64,000 nt of DNA from Progne subis subis. Its lineage: Eukaryota > Chordata > Aves > Passeriformes > Hirundinidae. Below, piece after piece: positions 25,545 through 37,388 of this stretch (its first letter is position 1; the number at the start of each line of letters is the position of its first letter). The stretch lies in assembly GCA_022316685.1 (NCBI GenBank), contig JAKJHU010000075.1, positions 2,728,501 through 2,792,500 of the forward strand. The letters run 5' to 3'. Position numbers and translations under genes: made by a program. A model generated the notes under the pieces. That model was not told where the DNA came from, made no database searches, and was given only the letters and a program-made list of their open reading frames with translations.

Positions 25545-26326
25545 TTGCAATTTCCACCCCGGTCCTTTTGGGCCAGATATTGAAATGAACACCTCCTTTT
25601 GTTCCCAGCCTGACTAACAATGAGGGGCTCCTGCTAGAGCCCACCACTGATACAGTCCTCATCCCTGGGCTGCAGAGGGACAGCTGCTGTACCATGGTCT
25701 GCACCACAGGCTTCAAGGGAATCTTTGCTTCCCCTGCCCACATGTGGGGTCCCACCCACAGAAGACAGTCCTCCTCGAACTTCTCCAACGTGGGATGGGT
25801 CCTTCCTATGAGGTAGAGTTCTTAACAAACTGTTCCCTGTAGTGTCACAAAGCCTGCCAGCAAACCTGCTCCAACCCTGGCTCCTCACAGGATCACAAGT
25901 CCCATCCTCCTTCAGGCACCCACCTGCTCTGGTGTGAGGCCCTGCATGGCCTTCAGGTACATCTCTGGTCCAACGTGGACTCCTTCACGTGTCACAATCC
26001 CTTCAACTCCAGTTCACAGTGGAGTTACAGCCTGCCTGGCAAAGCAGCACAGAAAACAAAAGCATCACCCTGGCCACCTGCCAGCCCAGGAACATTGCCA
26101 TGGCTGTTATCAAAATGTTCCTAGGCACAATTCAGTAAGTGATCAGCAGTACAGAACTACAGCAAGCAGCAAAAGCAAAATGAGGCTGCTTACATGCTCT
26201 AGACTAATATGCAAAGTGGGCTCCATGGCAAGGACAGGAGGCTGCTCATTACTAGCTAAACAGCACTAACAGCTATAAATTCAAACTAGCGTATCCCAAT
26301 CAAATCTGTTATCTTCAACACTCTGA
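25545..26326 (-). mobile_element. Remnant of untranslated leader/internal region of an endogenous retrovirus
   Basis: Read on the minus strand this follows directly from the LTR and primer binding site at 26327-26942. Its distal half (25990 down to 25545) consists of degenerate GC-rich units of the pattern GGAGCAG...CCTGCAGCCC..GTGG, the same motif set seen in the long LTR fragments at 28200-29050 and 38655-39069 but in a different order. No gag or pol frame is recognisable. Overlapping frames up to 87 codons on the minus strand and 111 on the plus strand carry stops and show no domain. Sequence similarity to the provirus stops near 25540, where the rest has been deleted. Confidence 0.65.
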
Positions 26327-26344
26327 GCATCATGTTGGGTGCCA
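26327..26344 (-). other. Retroviral primer binding site, tRNA-Lys type
   Basis: On the minus strand this reads TGGCACCCAACATGATGC, eight bases after the end of the LTR. It resembles the lysine-tRNA primer binding site (TGGCGCCCAAC followed by GTGGGGC), differing at four of 18 positions, all explicable as G-to-A or similar decay. A Lys-type site is typical of class II (ERVK/betaretrovirus-like) elements, and its position fixes the orientation of the adjacent LTR. Confidence 0.65.
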
Positions 26345-26352
26345 AAAAGGAC

Positions 26353-26942
26353 AGTCATGGTTTAACCTCAAGCCAGCAGCTGAGCCCCATGCAGCCACTC
26401 GCACACTTCCCCACAGAGAGACTGGAGAGAGAACTGGAAGGGTAAAAGCAGGAAAACTTGTGGATTGAGATACAGACAGTTTAATAGGGAAAGCAGAAGC
26501 CAGATACGCAAGCGAAGCAAAACAAAGAATTCACTGCCTCCTGTGGGCAGGCAGGTGGTTCAGTCATCTCCAGGACAGCAGACACCCATCATGCATAGCT
26601 GTGACTTGGGAGGACAAACACTGTCATTTCAAATGTCCCACCCTTCCTCCTTCTTCCACACACTTTATATACTGAGCATGATATCAGATGGTCTGGAATA
26701 TCTCTCTGGTCGGTTGGAGTCATCTGTCCCACCTGTGTCTCCTCCCAATCTCCAATGCGCCTCCAGTCTCCTTCCTTGTACAGCAGTAGGAAAAACAGAA
26801 AAGGCCTTGGCTCTGTCAGGCCTGCCCAGCAATATCAAAAAATCTCTATATTATCAATTCTGAGTTCAGCATGGATCCAAAACATAGCCCCATACCAGCC
26901 ACTGTGAAGAAAATTAACTCTACCCCAGCTGAAAATGAGCAG
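26353..26942 (-). mobile_element. 5' LTR of a minus-strand class II-like provirus fragment
   Basis: On the minus strand it starts TGCTCATTTTCAGCTGGGG at 26942 and ends ...GGTTAAACCATGACT at 26353. It has a TATATAAAG box (plus-strand 26663-26671) and a CTATTAAACTG polyadenylation-like signal (about 26478-26487), so U3, R and U5 lie in order. The adjoining primer binding site and leader show it is the 5' LTR of a provirus whose body and 3' LTR are lost. I recognise this LTR type as very common in songbird genomes. The terminal dinucleotide has mutated (expected CA). The 132-codon plus-strand frame at 26465-26863 lies inside it and is not a gene. Confidence 0.85.
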
Positions 26943-28196
26943 TTTAAAAAACTTATCCTAATTTCCCCTTTTCTCAAAAACGCTCTCTTATATTTTAATG
27001 AGAATAAAATTAGGTACCTTCTGCAAAAATAATATACACATGCTTTATGTTCTACACATGACTAGTTTCAATGAAGTTAATGGATTTTAGTTGTTACTGG
27101 AGGTAAATGAGACTTCATTATATGAGAAGGCTGCCTCTATTTAGAGGAAACAAAATTTAAACCACACATCTAAAAGAAATGGGCTTGCTATAAACCATCT
27201 ATTTTATTGTAATGTTATGGTTGAGCAATTAAATTAAAACCAAGACCAAGAACGCACAGGAAATCAAATCTGATGAATCTGATCTTCAACTAGTGCAAAT
27301 TCATACACATTAAAGAAAGTCAAAGATGCACTCTTTGAACTATATGACTTCGGTGAAACATTTCTATAGCAAAATAACCTAAACTTCCTTGTTTCTTGAA
27401 TGTCTTGAAATTAGTACCTAGTTCCATAATGGTAATATCCATGCTTTTTTTTCTTTTTACATCTGGGTGATAATCATTAGAATCATTTGATCTGGATTGC
27501 AGCCCTTGAATATATCTCTGTCATGCCATTTACTAATGTTTCTCCAAGAAGATTATTCTAATGTACAAAATTCTAAGTGACTCCAAATAGCTACAGTAAC
27601 TTTGAAAAGGCAATGAAATACATAATCTTTCTTCCCATTAGAAGTCTATTAATTTCTCAGCTGAATAAATCTGGTCTTAAAACTTTGGAGTTTTTAAATT
27701 TGTGCATGGTGACAAACATGGCTTTGAAAGCTTACAAATTACCTTGAAAGCTCTACTTTCATGAATAATTTTCCTAGGGACCTGACAATGAACTCAACCT
27801 AAGTCCCATCAAATTCACATGCTTGAGTACATCCTTTTATAAAATACTTAAAGAATTCATGTCCCCACTAAAATTCTAGGAACATCCTTTTTTTTCCTCT
27901 TCAAAAATCTGAAGCAGCATGTCAGCAATTTTGATCATGTACCAGTCATTCTTGGTAGCAATACAGATTAATAACAAAAATTTCTCAAAACCAAACCTTT
28001 AAGCATTTTACTAAAAAAGGTATGTGCTTGTTTCCATTCATCTGTAGTGTTTTTAAACTAACAAAAATATTCTTTTTAAAATATTGATGACTTTGAATAT
28101 TATAAAGTCATGTGAAAGGTATTTGAGGTCTCTACTGTGGAGTTATACTGAGGCTTATCAGAAATATTTGCTTTGAAGTTTATCATGTGTCTGTCT
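26943..28196. other. AT-rich unannotated stretch
   Basis: No gene, RNA gene or repeat recognised. Confidence 0.5.
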
Positions 28197-28199
28197 GCT

Positions 28200-29050
28200 C
28201 AAGGAAAGTGGAGAAGGTGGGGGAAGGAGTTGCTCCAGACGTTGCAACAGAGATTCCCCTACAGCCCCAGGTGTAGCCCATTGTGAGGCAGGTGTGCCCC
28301 TGCAGCCCATGGAAGTGGACATTGGAGCAGAGATCCACTTGCAGCCCATGGACAGCCCCAGGCCAGAGGAGGTAGATGCCCAGAGAGGTCAGTGACTTCA
28401 TGGAAAATGTGCTGGAGCAGGCTTCTGGCAGGACCTGTGGATCTGTGGAGAGAGAAGTCCATGTTAGATAGCCCATGTTGGATCTAGTTTGCTGGCACAA
28501 TTTGTGACCCTGTGAGGACCCAAGCTAGAGCAGCTGGTTCCTGAAGGACTGCACCCTGTGTAAGGGACCAGTGCTGGAGCAGTGGGTGAAGAATTGCAGC
28601 CTGTGGGAATGGCTTAAACTGGAGAAATTCTTGGGGGACTGTTTCTGGTGGGAGAAACCCCCTGCTAGAGTAGGGGAAGAATATGAGGAGTCCTGCTGAG
28701 GAGGAAGAAGCAGCAGAAACAATGTGTGATGAACAGACCCCAGCCCATGCAGACGTTGGAAAAAAGGTAGAGCAATAGGAAATAAAGTTGAACCTGGAAA
28801 GAAGGGAAGGGTCATTGGAAGGTGTTCTAAGGTCTGGTTTTATTTATTATCACCCTACTCTGATTTGGTTGTAAACTAACTTTCCCAAGCTGAGTCTGTT
28901 TTTGGGTAATTGGTGAGTGAGGGTAACTCCCTGACTTTATCAAAACCATGAGCCTTTTGCTATATTTTCTCTTTCCTTTCCAGCTGAGATGGGGAGTGAC
29001 AGCACAGCTTTGGGGGGCACCTGGAGTGCTGCCAGGGTCAACCGACAACA
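28200..29050 (+). mobile_element. Long ERV LTR, 5'-truncated, plus orientation
   Basis: The left portion consists of imperfect units of roughly 60 bp around GGAGCAG...CTGCAGCCCATGG. The right portion holds AATAAAGTTGAACC (about 28781-28794), a TTTTATTTATTATCACCC stretch, TTTTGCTATATTTTCTC and an end at GGTCAACCGACAACA, the terminus I know from the long LTR class of songbird ERVs. The first ~400 bases of the LTR, whose equivalent is present in inverted orientation at 38655-39069, are missing. Open frames of 63-105 codons on the minus strand follow the repeat units and are not genes. Confidence 0.8.
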
Positions 29051-29930
29051 GCTAAGCTTGCTCTTTTTAGTTATATTTATACCTTCGATAAGCAAAGAAG
29101 TCTTCCTTTACTGAACACAACTGTATGCTAATTCTATCTCCAGAAATCTTACACTTCCAAATTTAAAGACACATTTTTGACCACATGGAAAAGTTGTATA
29201 CATAAACATACATTGGTTTATTTCACAGAAATCTGCAGGTCACACAGGACCTTGTAACAGAGATATATCAGAAGCATGAAAGTGTGTCTATATTCTGTAC
29301 AACTTGTCTTATTCACTTGGGCTGATGTAAAATTTCCCACTTCAAAATAGGATTTTTTTTTCTATAAAAACTATAGGAACCTTTTCTCAAAAAGATAAGA
29401 GACCCATCCTTGCTCACCTTTCACTGTGACCTTTGTGTGTGCTAGTTAGGGAGAACGTCGTGTTTATGCCTGATAGCTGCACTTGGAGACCTTTCCTGAC
29501 ATATGTTCCAATGAATCCCATACTTATTTGGATATCACAGAATGGTTATTTAAAATCTGTGGAATTAATTTCCTTTAAATTTGGTTCGTGTCATGATTTA
29601 TTAAAAATTTATATTCAGCACTGTGAATAATTTCGTGTTGCTGATTGTTATCCATTTTTTCCTCATTGTATGTGTTAAACATAGTTGAAGTGGTCATGAA
29701 GTAGCAGTAAACCAAGATGTTTAACTTATATGACAGACTTTACATCCTGTATCTATGTTACTTGTGATCTAAAGGAGATTTGAGGATTTTCTGGAGCAGC
29801 AGATTAAGCCTGCTCCAGCAGCAAGGTCTGCTGTGGCAGTGCAAGAACTGTGTTATTAAGTTTTTATAAGAAGCTTTATGTTATAGTTTATTTCACTGTA
29901 TCCCCAGTTCTGTAACCCTTTTTAGCTTTC
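29051..29930. other. AT-rich unannotated stretch
   Basis: No gene or repeat recognised between two mobile elements. A small perfect doublet TGCTCCAGCAG occurs near 29793-29822. Confidence 0.45.
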
Positions 29931-30354
29931 TGTATAATAAGGTGTTTTGTGTCAGTCCTCCTACCTTTCACCTGATCTGGACCATCCCCTCTGCCCCCCT
30001 TGCTCTGGGACAACCTGCCTATCACTTCGAGACCCCTCCCAAGACTGAGAAATCATATGGAGAGGGCTTCAGGTGATAGGTTTCCCAGGGGGAATTCCTT
30101 TCCTCTGGGGATGGTTGGTCAGAGGCTTGGAGGGGGACACCCCCTTGTTACCCCCTGAATCCCCTGATTCGTTGCCTTGTTGTAAACCCCCCTGAACCCC
30201 TCCCCCAGTTATAAGGTGGAGGAGGGAGATTAAAACTCTCTCTGGCCTGCGGTTTTGGGCTAGCTGTGGTGCTACTGCAGTTCAGCCTGAATAAACATCT
30301 TTTAACCTGCTAAGCTGAGAGCCATCCTTTTCTACTGCCGCCGCTGTCACGACA
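29931..30354 (+). mobile_element. ERV LTR, family 3 copy A (plus), adjoining its leader
   Basis: Runs from TGTATAATAAGGTG to TGTCACGACA. Contains a TTATAAGG TATA box (30209-30216), AATAAA at 30290-30295 and a 3' end 60 bases later. The same unit occurs inverted at 58857-59290, and the two copies share both termini exactly. Retroviral leader sequence follows on the right, so this is a 5' LTR of a truncated provirus and not a solo LTR. No coding sequence survives. Confidence 0.88.
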
Positions 30355-30484
30355 CTATTTGGTCCAGCTGCTGCTGAGAAGCCGAGCCAGCAGGTAAAGA
30401 TAACCTGTGTGCCTATCCGAACTGGGAACATCTTGTAGCTGTGCAGATCTGAGCCAGCCAGAGGCCAGCGTCCGCCCGGTGCAG
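30355..30484 (+). mobile_element. ERV leader fragment following the family 3 LTR, with a consensus splice donor
   Basis: About 130 bases downstream of the LTR are nearly identical to the reverse complement of 58727-58856. They include CAGGTAAAGA at 30391-30400, a strong match to a 5' splice-donor site, in the place where retroviruses keep the major donor used for subgenomic RNA. A TGGTCCAGCTGC stretch five bases past the LTR end may be the primer binding site, but I cannot assign its tRNA. Similarity between the two copies fades after GCCCGGTGCAG at about 30484. Confidence 0.75.
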
Positions 30485-32005
30485 ACAGAGCACAGCCACA
30501 GTCTACCTAAAGCCCAGGAAGATGGGTAAGCTGTCAGGCAGGTGCTGGAGACAGCTCAGGTATTTCAAGGTTAGGCTAAGACAGAACACGAAAGCCTGCA
30601 CTATGAGTACTGACTATGCTATCACATTTTAAAATATAATGCCACTGTGACAATCATCAAATAGTATGCCATTCAAGATTATTAACTTTTTAATGATTTA
30701 TTGCTTGCAATACATGATGAGAAAGTTTGATCTCACAGTCCTATCTTAATTTGAATTGATTTTTCTTTGCTGTTAAAGAAATTACCACTTGAAAAGGCCT
30801 CAGTCAAGAGAGCAGAATGCATGTCAATTTAGCAGAAACTGAAGGAAATAAAACCCACTTCTATCTGCATGTTGTAGGAGTTTGGCACTGAAGACAATAG
30901 TAGCACTCCTGAGTGGTTAGTCACAAGGATATCCAACTGTTAAAAAAAAAGTTCAGACTTGGCTTTAAGTCAGGAACAACAGTTTTTCAGCAGGACTGGA
31001 AAGGTTCAAAGCATAAAATGTTATTTTGATTGTGCCAGAAAGGGCTTAATTTACTCAGAACTCAGCACTAAGGTATTGTACTCCACCCCCAGCCCCACAA
31101 GTTTTGAGAGTAGATGCAGTTGTGCAGACTAATGGTCTAGATGTCTGCAAAAGGTAAAAAAAATTAATCAGTTTCAACAACCAATAGGAACACTCCTATT
31201 TATATTTTGCATTATTCATTTACCATGAAATGCGAATATGCTCAAATCAAGCATATTGGAAGGAGTATTTTCTCTGTGAATGAGGTTTTTATTGTTTAGA
31301 AGGAAAACTTCTCCCTGAAGCAGGGAATAAATTCACATTTTTTCACACTTTTTTTCATGTCTTTATCCTTTTTATTATGCACCCTACTAAGAATGTATAT
31401 TAGTTTGCTACCAGCTTTATTTCTCATTGTTTCAAAGCTAATATAAACAGCCCCATGATCAACTTTTTTGTTCTTCTAGACTAGTTTATTGGATGGGTGC
31501 AAGAGACATTCCTAGGTATGTGTTTCCAAGCAACAGTAGAAGTTTTATGGTTCTTGTTGCTACCTCTGTTTTTAAGTGGACAGATATACTTCTAAAATAA
31601 TTGTTCCAGTTCTGGAGGCTGTTTTGATTAAGACAGAAAGCTGCTAAATAGAAGGGTGCATTAATAGCTCATATGTTCAGGTATGACCTTTAAATCCCAC
31701 TGACATGTATCAGCTTTCTCTCGAAGCTTCCAGCAGCACAATCCTAGAAGGCCAGCACATTCCAGCTTTATAACTTGGTTGCTCTACTACTTAATTATTT
31801 CTCTTCCTCCTGCAGATCATTTTCATGCTAGCCCTGTCCCACTAATGCTCATCACTGCTACTCCTGTGTAAAATCAGTAGCAGGGTATATGTAGTTCCCT
31901 CTTCCTAACATTTTCTAAATTTACTGTTAGCTTTGGTAGTGATCATTCAAAATCTGTATTTTGTTTCTGGTTTCTACTTTTAATGGCAGTGTACATATAT
32001 AATTA
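30485..32005. other. Unannotated stretch, possibly including further ERV sequence at its left end
   Basis: 30485-30600 may still be retroviral (it includes GAAGATGGGTAAGC, another donor-like match) but has no counterpart in the other copy. The rest is AT-rich with nothing recognised. Confidence 0.4.
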
Positions 32006-32538
32006 TCATAGAATGGCATGGGTTGACTGGACCTTTAAAATAATCTAGTTCCAACCACATTGCCATGGGCAGGGACACCTTCCACTAAATCAGGTTGCTT
32101 CAAGCCCCATGCAGCCTGGCCATGGGCACTTTCAGAGACAGGGCATCCACAGCTTCTCCAGGCAGCGTGTTCCAGGTCCCTATCCCCCTCACAGTAAAGA
32201 ATTACTTCCTAATATCTAATCTAAACCCAGTCTTTCAGTTTAAAGCACATACCTCTTGTCCTGCCATGCTTTTGTAAAAGTCTCTCTCCAGCCTCTTTGT
32301 AGGCCACCTTTATGTATGGGAAGGCTTCTATAAGGTCTCCACAGAGCCTTCGCTTCTCTTAGCTGAACCATCCCAAGCCCCTAAGCATTTTCTAATGAGA
32401 AAGGTGCTCCACCTCTCTAATCATCTTGGTGGCCTTCCTCTGGAGGAGTACCCAAAGAGGTTCATGTCCTTCCTGTGCTGAGGGACCCCACAGCTGGATG
32501 CAGTGCTCCGGGTGAGAAGCACCATTACAGGTGGGAGT
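32006..32538 (-). mobile_element. CR1 LINE, 3' part
   Basis: Starts at the left with the reverse-complemented tail ATCATAGAATGG and continues through the characteristic CR1 3' UTR (GGGCAGGGACACCTTCCACT, AGACAGGGCATCCACAGCTT, TCTAATCTAAACCC). It then passes into the ORF2-side sequence and ends near CATTACAGGTGGGAG. It is 5'-truncated and moderately diverged. It retains only one copy of the terminal octamer. Confidence 0.92.
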
Positions 32539-34484
32539 ATTATATAAATTATAATTGTATAGAATCCAATATAAATTATATTTCCATAAAATTATCTTCT
32601 CATGAAAGCTTGCTTTACTTTGACATCTTTTGTGAGAAAGGACTACACATGTACAAGGTATTTGAATGTATTCATGTGAGAGCTTATTCTGCAAGTGTTC
32701 TTTGTGTGATAGAAACCCAGCAGTCTGACCTTTAAAGAACAAATTCTTTAGGAAATTATGCTTTCAGAAGGATACTGTTAAGGCAAGGAAAGCTGATGAA
32801 TACAAAGCATGTGAAAACACAGACTAGACTCAAACCTGGCTGTATTTTAGGTTGACAAAACCTTTTTTTTTTTTTGTCCCTGCATAAGTCTGTTTCTTTG
32901 TGCTTTGTCTCTTTTTAACATCTAGCTTAGGAAAAGGAAAAAAGGATGCCAACATAGCTTATATGCTGTCACAACATAAAAAACTCAGTGCATTAAATGT
33001 GATTGTAAGTTTCCATGGCCCAGTGCAATTCTACTCATGGACTCTAATGTCTGCTTTTGATACTTGAGTGTGCTTGAGAGCCACTTAAATTTTCCACTGA
33101 GACATGAATTCTCACAATCTCTAAATGTCATGTGCCTGGCTGGAGTTAGGGAAGCACTCAGGTGAGGCAGGAATTCAGTGAGGCAGCAGCAGCTGACAAC
33201 AGAGGACAGCTGAGATTTCGAGCAGGGTTGGGAACAATTGTACAGCCCTGAGGCTGTGATAGATAAAGTAGACCCATGTCACAGTCCCCAGAACTTGCTA
33301 GAATGGCTCGAAGCTCAGTTCAGACTTGCTGCCAAAACTCTTACCTAGTTTATCAGCCAGGTTTTGCTGCACAGTGAGCTATGTTCTGTCATAGCTGTAT
33401 TACTGGCAGCATCCATGACTCTTATTTTAGAATGAATTGTGCTAGGTAATGACAGTTTGTCAGCTGCCTGAGATTGAAAATAGAAGAGCAACAGAGAGAA
33501 ATTTTGAATAATATGATGCCTTTTTTTTATTATTTGAGCCTTGTATGACTCAGATACAAGCCTGAAAATATATAACAGCAAAATGAGTGTCCTTCTTCTT
33601 ACCTAAGGCTGGGAAAATTAAGTGCTAGGGACACAGACTGGTAGACCAAGACAGAGAAAACTCACTGTATTATCCCAAAGACCTTTCCCATGACACATCT
33701 ACTTGTCCAGATTAGGACAACTGACCTCTGTTTCTACAACCCACAACCTTCTTCTAGGTGCCCCAAACCACTCAGAAAGTCTGAGATAAGAGATGAGTTT
33801 GTACTAGATGTAGAGTGATATCTTTTCTTGCACTGATTTCCTTTGCAACTGAGACCAAAAACTTAGGAATCAAGGTTATAACTTGAACATAACATAAATG
33901 TCAATTAAAAAAAAAAAAAAGACAGATGGCTTGATACATTCTCCTCGTAAAATAATAAAAAATCTTGCCCCAAACCACTTCTTAACACTAATGTTTCCTC
34001 TCTTCTCACACTATTAGTACATTCAGAAAGTTGAATGTGCAACCTGTCCTAGCCTCGCCCTGTAGAGCAAGATGTATTTATAAATCACACAAAAAACATC
34101 TTTGTGTTCTTTAGTCTGTAAGAGAAATTATCCTAAGGATAGCAGTGGTAAGAGAATACAGCTGTTGACCTTAGAGTGTGAATTGCACTTCTTTGTATTA
34201 TGCTGGACCATTTTAAAGACATGGCAGTGAAAAGTTAAGATTCGCCTTCTCTGTTTATCTAATGATAATGTGTTACATTTACCCTGGCACACTCAGAATA
34301 TGTGCTTTTCAGAACAGGTAGAAGTCATCCCTTTTTCCCAGCTGATGACATCGCACTGAACTTACATAACACAATGTGAGAAAATACAAACTTTCTAGGA
34401 GTCATTTGATGAGTGCATCTGAAGGATACAGGGCAGAAAGGATTTATGTATGAAGATACCTAAATAATGATTTTGATAGCAATG
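32539..34484. other. AT-rich unannotated stretch
   Basis: No gene or mobile element recognised. Short homopolymers at 32863-32876 (T) and 33907-33920 (A). Confidence 0.5.
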
Positions 34485-34490
34485 AGGGAG

Positions 34491-34945
34491 TGTTGTCATC
34501 AACGAGATGGCCACAGCACTCAAGAATGCTCCTTTAAAAGCTTCAAAGGGCTCAAAGCACCAGTACCTTGTTATCTAAAAGTCTTTCATACCTTTTCTAT
34601 GTTGCAGTCCCATGAGTAACTCCACACAGCTCTTGTTCTTTCTCTCCTTCTTCCACCTTCCTTCTGCATTTCTAGCTTGCTTTCTCCTGTCCCTGGCATG
34701 GATGCCTAACCTTGTCTGTCCCTTGTATGGCATCTTGCCCTTTCTATCCCTCACACAACCTCCTGTCCCTTCCTCCTCACAGCACAACCAGCAGACGCCA
34801 ACTAACTCCTCTACCAGCTAATTCCCTCTTTTATCACACCCACAGCTGTGAAGGCAAGGCTGTTCCCACTCTTTGATAATTAACACAGCTGCAATGTATG
34901 GGGGGCAAGATTGCCTTTAGCACTATCTCTATCTGTCTTCCCAAA
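34491..34945 (-). mobile_element. Solo LTR, family 1 copy B, with 6-bp target-site duplication (AGGGAG)
   Basis: Similar along its full length to 3596-4038 and flanked by AGGGAG at 34485-34490 and 34946-34951. The different flanking duplication shows it inserted independently of copy A. Its right end reads CCCAAA where copy A has CTCACA, so the terminal CA has decayed. Orientation follows copy A and is tentative. A frame of 69 codons within it is not conserved as coding between the copies. Confidence 0.78.
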
Positions 34946-34951
34946 AGGGAG

Positions 34952-36962
34952 CACAAGGATCCTGAGTGGTACAGAGAGGGCCTAGGTAAATATAACAGAG
35001 GAAAATGATGAATCAGAAAATACTATATAGGCTATATATAAGGAATTTTCTCAGGAAGAAAATCCTGCCTATTATTAATAATAATTTTACACATTTGCCT
35101 CCAAAGAAATTTACTAAACTGCTGCTGAAAATTAAAGGAAAGAAAAAATATTTGAGATATATGATAGGGACATGCCAAAGAGTCATGGGCTCAGCCAAAT
35201 TTTTATTGCTATCATTCAGAGTACATATGGAAAAATATGGACTTGTGTTTACCTCTTTCTTTCCCGCTATGACAACAACTTTTATTCCTTTTCAGCCATA
35301 CCTTTCTTGCAGATTATTTTTCTCTCCAGATACTACCTCTAGTGAAACACCTTTTAGGCTTCTTTTTCTCTTTTGTCTATGTTCCTTCTGTGGACAAAGG
35401 TATAATTCCTGGTTTTACACCAGCTTTATGATTATTGCTCAATGGAAGATTTTGTGAGGCAGAAAACTGCATAAGAATTTATGATTTTTGGAGCACCTTT
35501 AACTAGAAAGTTATGGTGTCCTAAAGTAATAAAAAAGCTTTCTCTGTGTTATGGGGATGTACACTGCACATTTTAGGAAAGTTTTTTCTCTCTTAATGTC
35601 TTTTTCTAGTTACATTTTTTTAGGAAGCAGAACTATATTTATCTTCCTTTCTGCACCTGTTTTCATTATTTTCCTCCATTTTCTCTCCCTACTTCTTTAT
35701 TCCAGTCATTTCTTGCCTTCTGCAATACTTCTCAGCAGAGTTCAGTGCATTGCATCCTTTATCCAGAAATCAGTTTAAGGTGACAGTGATAATTTAAGTC
35801 AAACACTGTACTTGTTCCTTTTGCCAGGGAGAATATGTGATAACACCCATTCTCATGGAACCTTTTATTTTCCCACTACAGCCCACACAATGAGCCATCA
35901 CAGGAGAAAGGTCAGGAGGAAGGCTGAAAGACATCCTTGAACTTCTTTACCAGGCAGTTGCTACTATACTCCCGTGAAAACTTCTTAACTCCTTATCTCT
36001 TTGAGCACTGACTATGATTTCTTTTCAGCTGCCTTTCCGACCCTCTTCCTGGCTTAGTCCTTTTTCACTCTGCTGAAACTTTAGGTCACATAAATTGATT
36101 CCACCAGTGAAATATATCATGTTTTCCTGCTTCTCAGTTTCTTGCCCCAAACTCATATTACAAATTAAATATATCTGATTTACAGTGTCTGTCACTTACT
36201 TTTTATCTTCCCCTTTTCTTCTCACTTGAAAATTTTCTGTTGGAGTGGACTGCTGATGAAAATCTTTAATATGCTCTGAAGATCATGTATTTCTGAAATT
36301 ACTATTGACACTCTCAAAATCACAAAGCACATTTAAAATCTCCCCCTAAAAACTTGACTATTTTCTGACAAAGAAAGAGGTATTCAAGTGACTTTGGGCA
36401 TGTATTTTAAGGAATTTTAAAAAAATCAACTTGATTTATTAAAGCATTAATAAAAGAGAAAAATAAATCTAAGAAAAATCATACTGGCTTTGGTAAGTAA
36501 AATTGATTTGCTTTTCTTTACTTACTGTGACTAAAGATTGTTTTAAACTGATGTTATTCTGGCTGATAGAATGTGGGCAAAACATAAAAGTGTTTTAGAC
36601 AGGATTCAGGTTGTATTTTGACTTTACATTAACCTGTTTAGAGTCTGAATACTTCAAAGCCTCCAAGAGAAAACAAGTATCCTCTACCATTTCCAGAGAA
36701 TAACTCACTGAATCCTTTCAAAGTTCAAAACACCTGAAGTTTCTCAATTCTTTGCATTTATTACTGGTACTGTAACATACATTTCTAAAAATAACAGAGT
36801 AGTTACAGCTTAACTACTAAGTTACAGCTGTAACTTAGTAGTTACAGCTTTTGATTTCCTGTAATAAGAAAAAAAGAACATTGTTTTGTATAAAGAGACA
36901 CTTAAAAAAATACTAAAATGTGATTCTGGAAAAGAATTCCTCCTCAGAATCTTGTTATTAAG
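34952..36962. other. AT-rich unannotated stretch
   Basis: Holds a 150-codon open frame (35005-35457), one of the longest in the window, with no domain, no splice context and AT-driven amino-acid content, which I judge to be chance. The palindrome at 36811-36844 is listed separately. Confidence 0.45.
36811..36844. repeat. 34-bp perfect palindrome
   Basis: The left arm TAACTACTAAGTTACAG is followed immediately by its exact reverse complement with no spacer. The 13-base string GTAGTTACAGCTT also occurs on both sides (about 36799 and 36838). A spacerless inverted repeat of this length can extrude as a hairpin or cruciform. Confidence 0.97.
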
Positions 36963-37377
36963 TGTAGCATCGTGCTACTGTGTGTCCCTGGGAGCAACCT
37001 GCGCCTTTAGGGTCCGGTGCGCTCTGCTAATAAAGGGCTGATGGTAAAGGCGAGGACACAGGGTCCCATTTGGAAATCTGACTGCTGCTTATTGCCTTGG
37101 GTACAGCCTCATATGTGCTCCTGTGCCCTAAAATGGGGCCAAGGATCCAGGGCTTTACACCAGAGAACATGGGTGGTCTTGAGGTTCAGGGTCCAATGGG
37201 GGTGGGGAAAAAATGGTTCCGAGGGGTGGCCAGGAACAAGGGGCACGAATAGAATCACAGGGGTGTGGTACTGCAGCAAAATTAACCCATTGAGGTCCAA
37301 GGGAAGGAGGAACACTCTGGCAGGTGTGCGTGTATGGTAACAGGGTGACATAAACTTAGCAAACCAATAGAACAACA
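36963..37377 (-). mobile_element. Probable ERV LTR, boundaries uncertain
   Basis: A block of higher GC content with a minus-strand start TGTTGTTCTATTGG (37377) and end GATGCTACA (36963), matching the TG...CA rule. An AATAAG variant signal lies on the minus strand at plus 37088-37093, and a plus-strand AATAAA is at about 37029. The immediate flanks (ATTAAG and AAACCT) do not match, so either the ends are misplaced or the duplication is lost. Overlapping frames of 107 and 89 codons on opposite strands have no domain. Confidence 0.5.
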
Positions 37378-37388
37378 AAACCTAGGAA

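Noticed and set aside
26465..26863. 132-codon open frame on the plus strand
   Set aside because: Lies entirely inside an LTR and on the strand opposite to the element's sense.
35005..35457. 150-codon open frame in AT-rich DNA
   Set aside because: No domain, no splice or promoter context, and amino-acid content follows base composition. One frame of this size in a 64 kb six-frame scan is not surprising.
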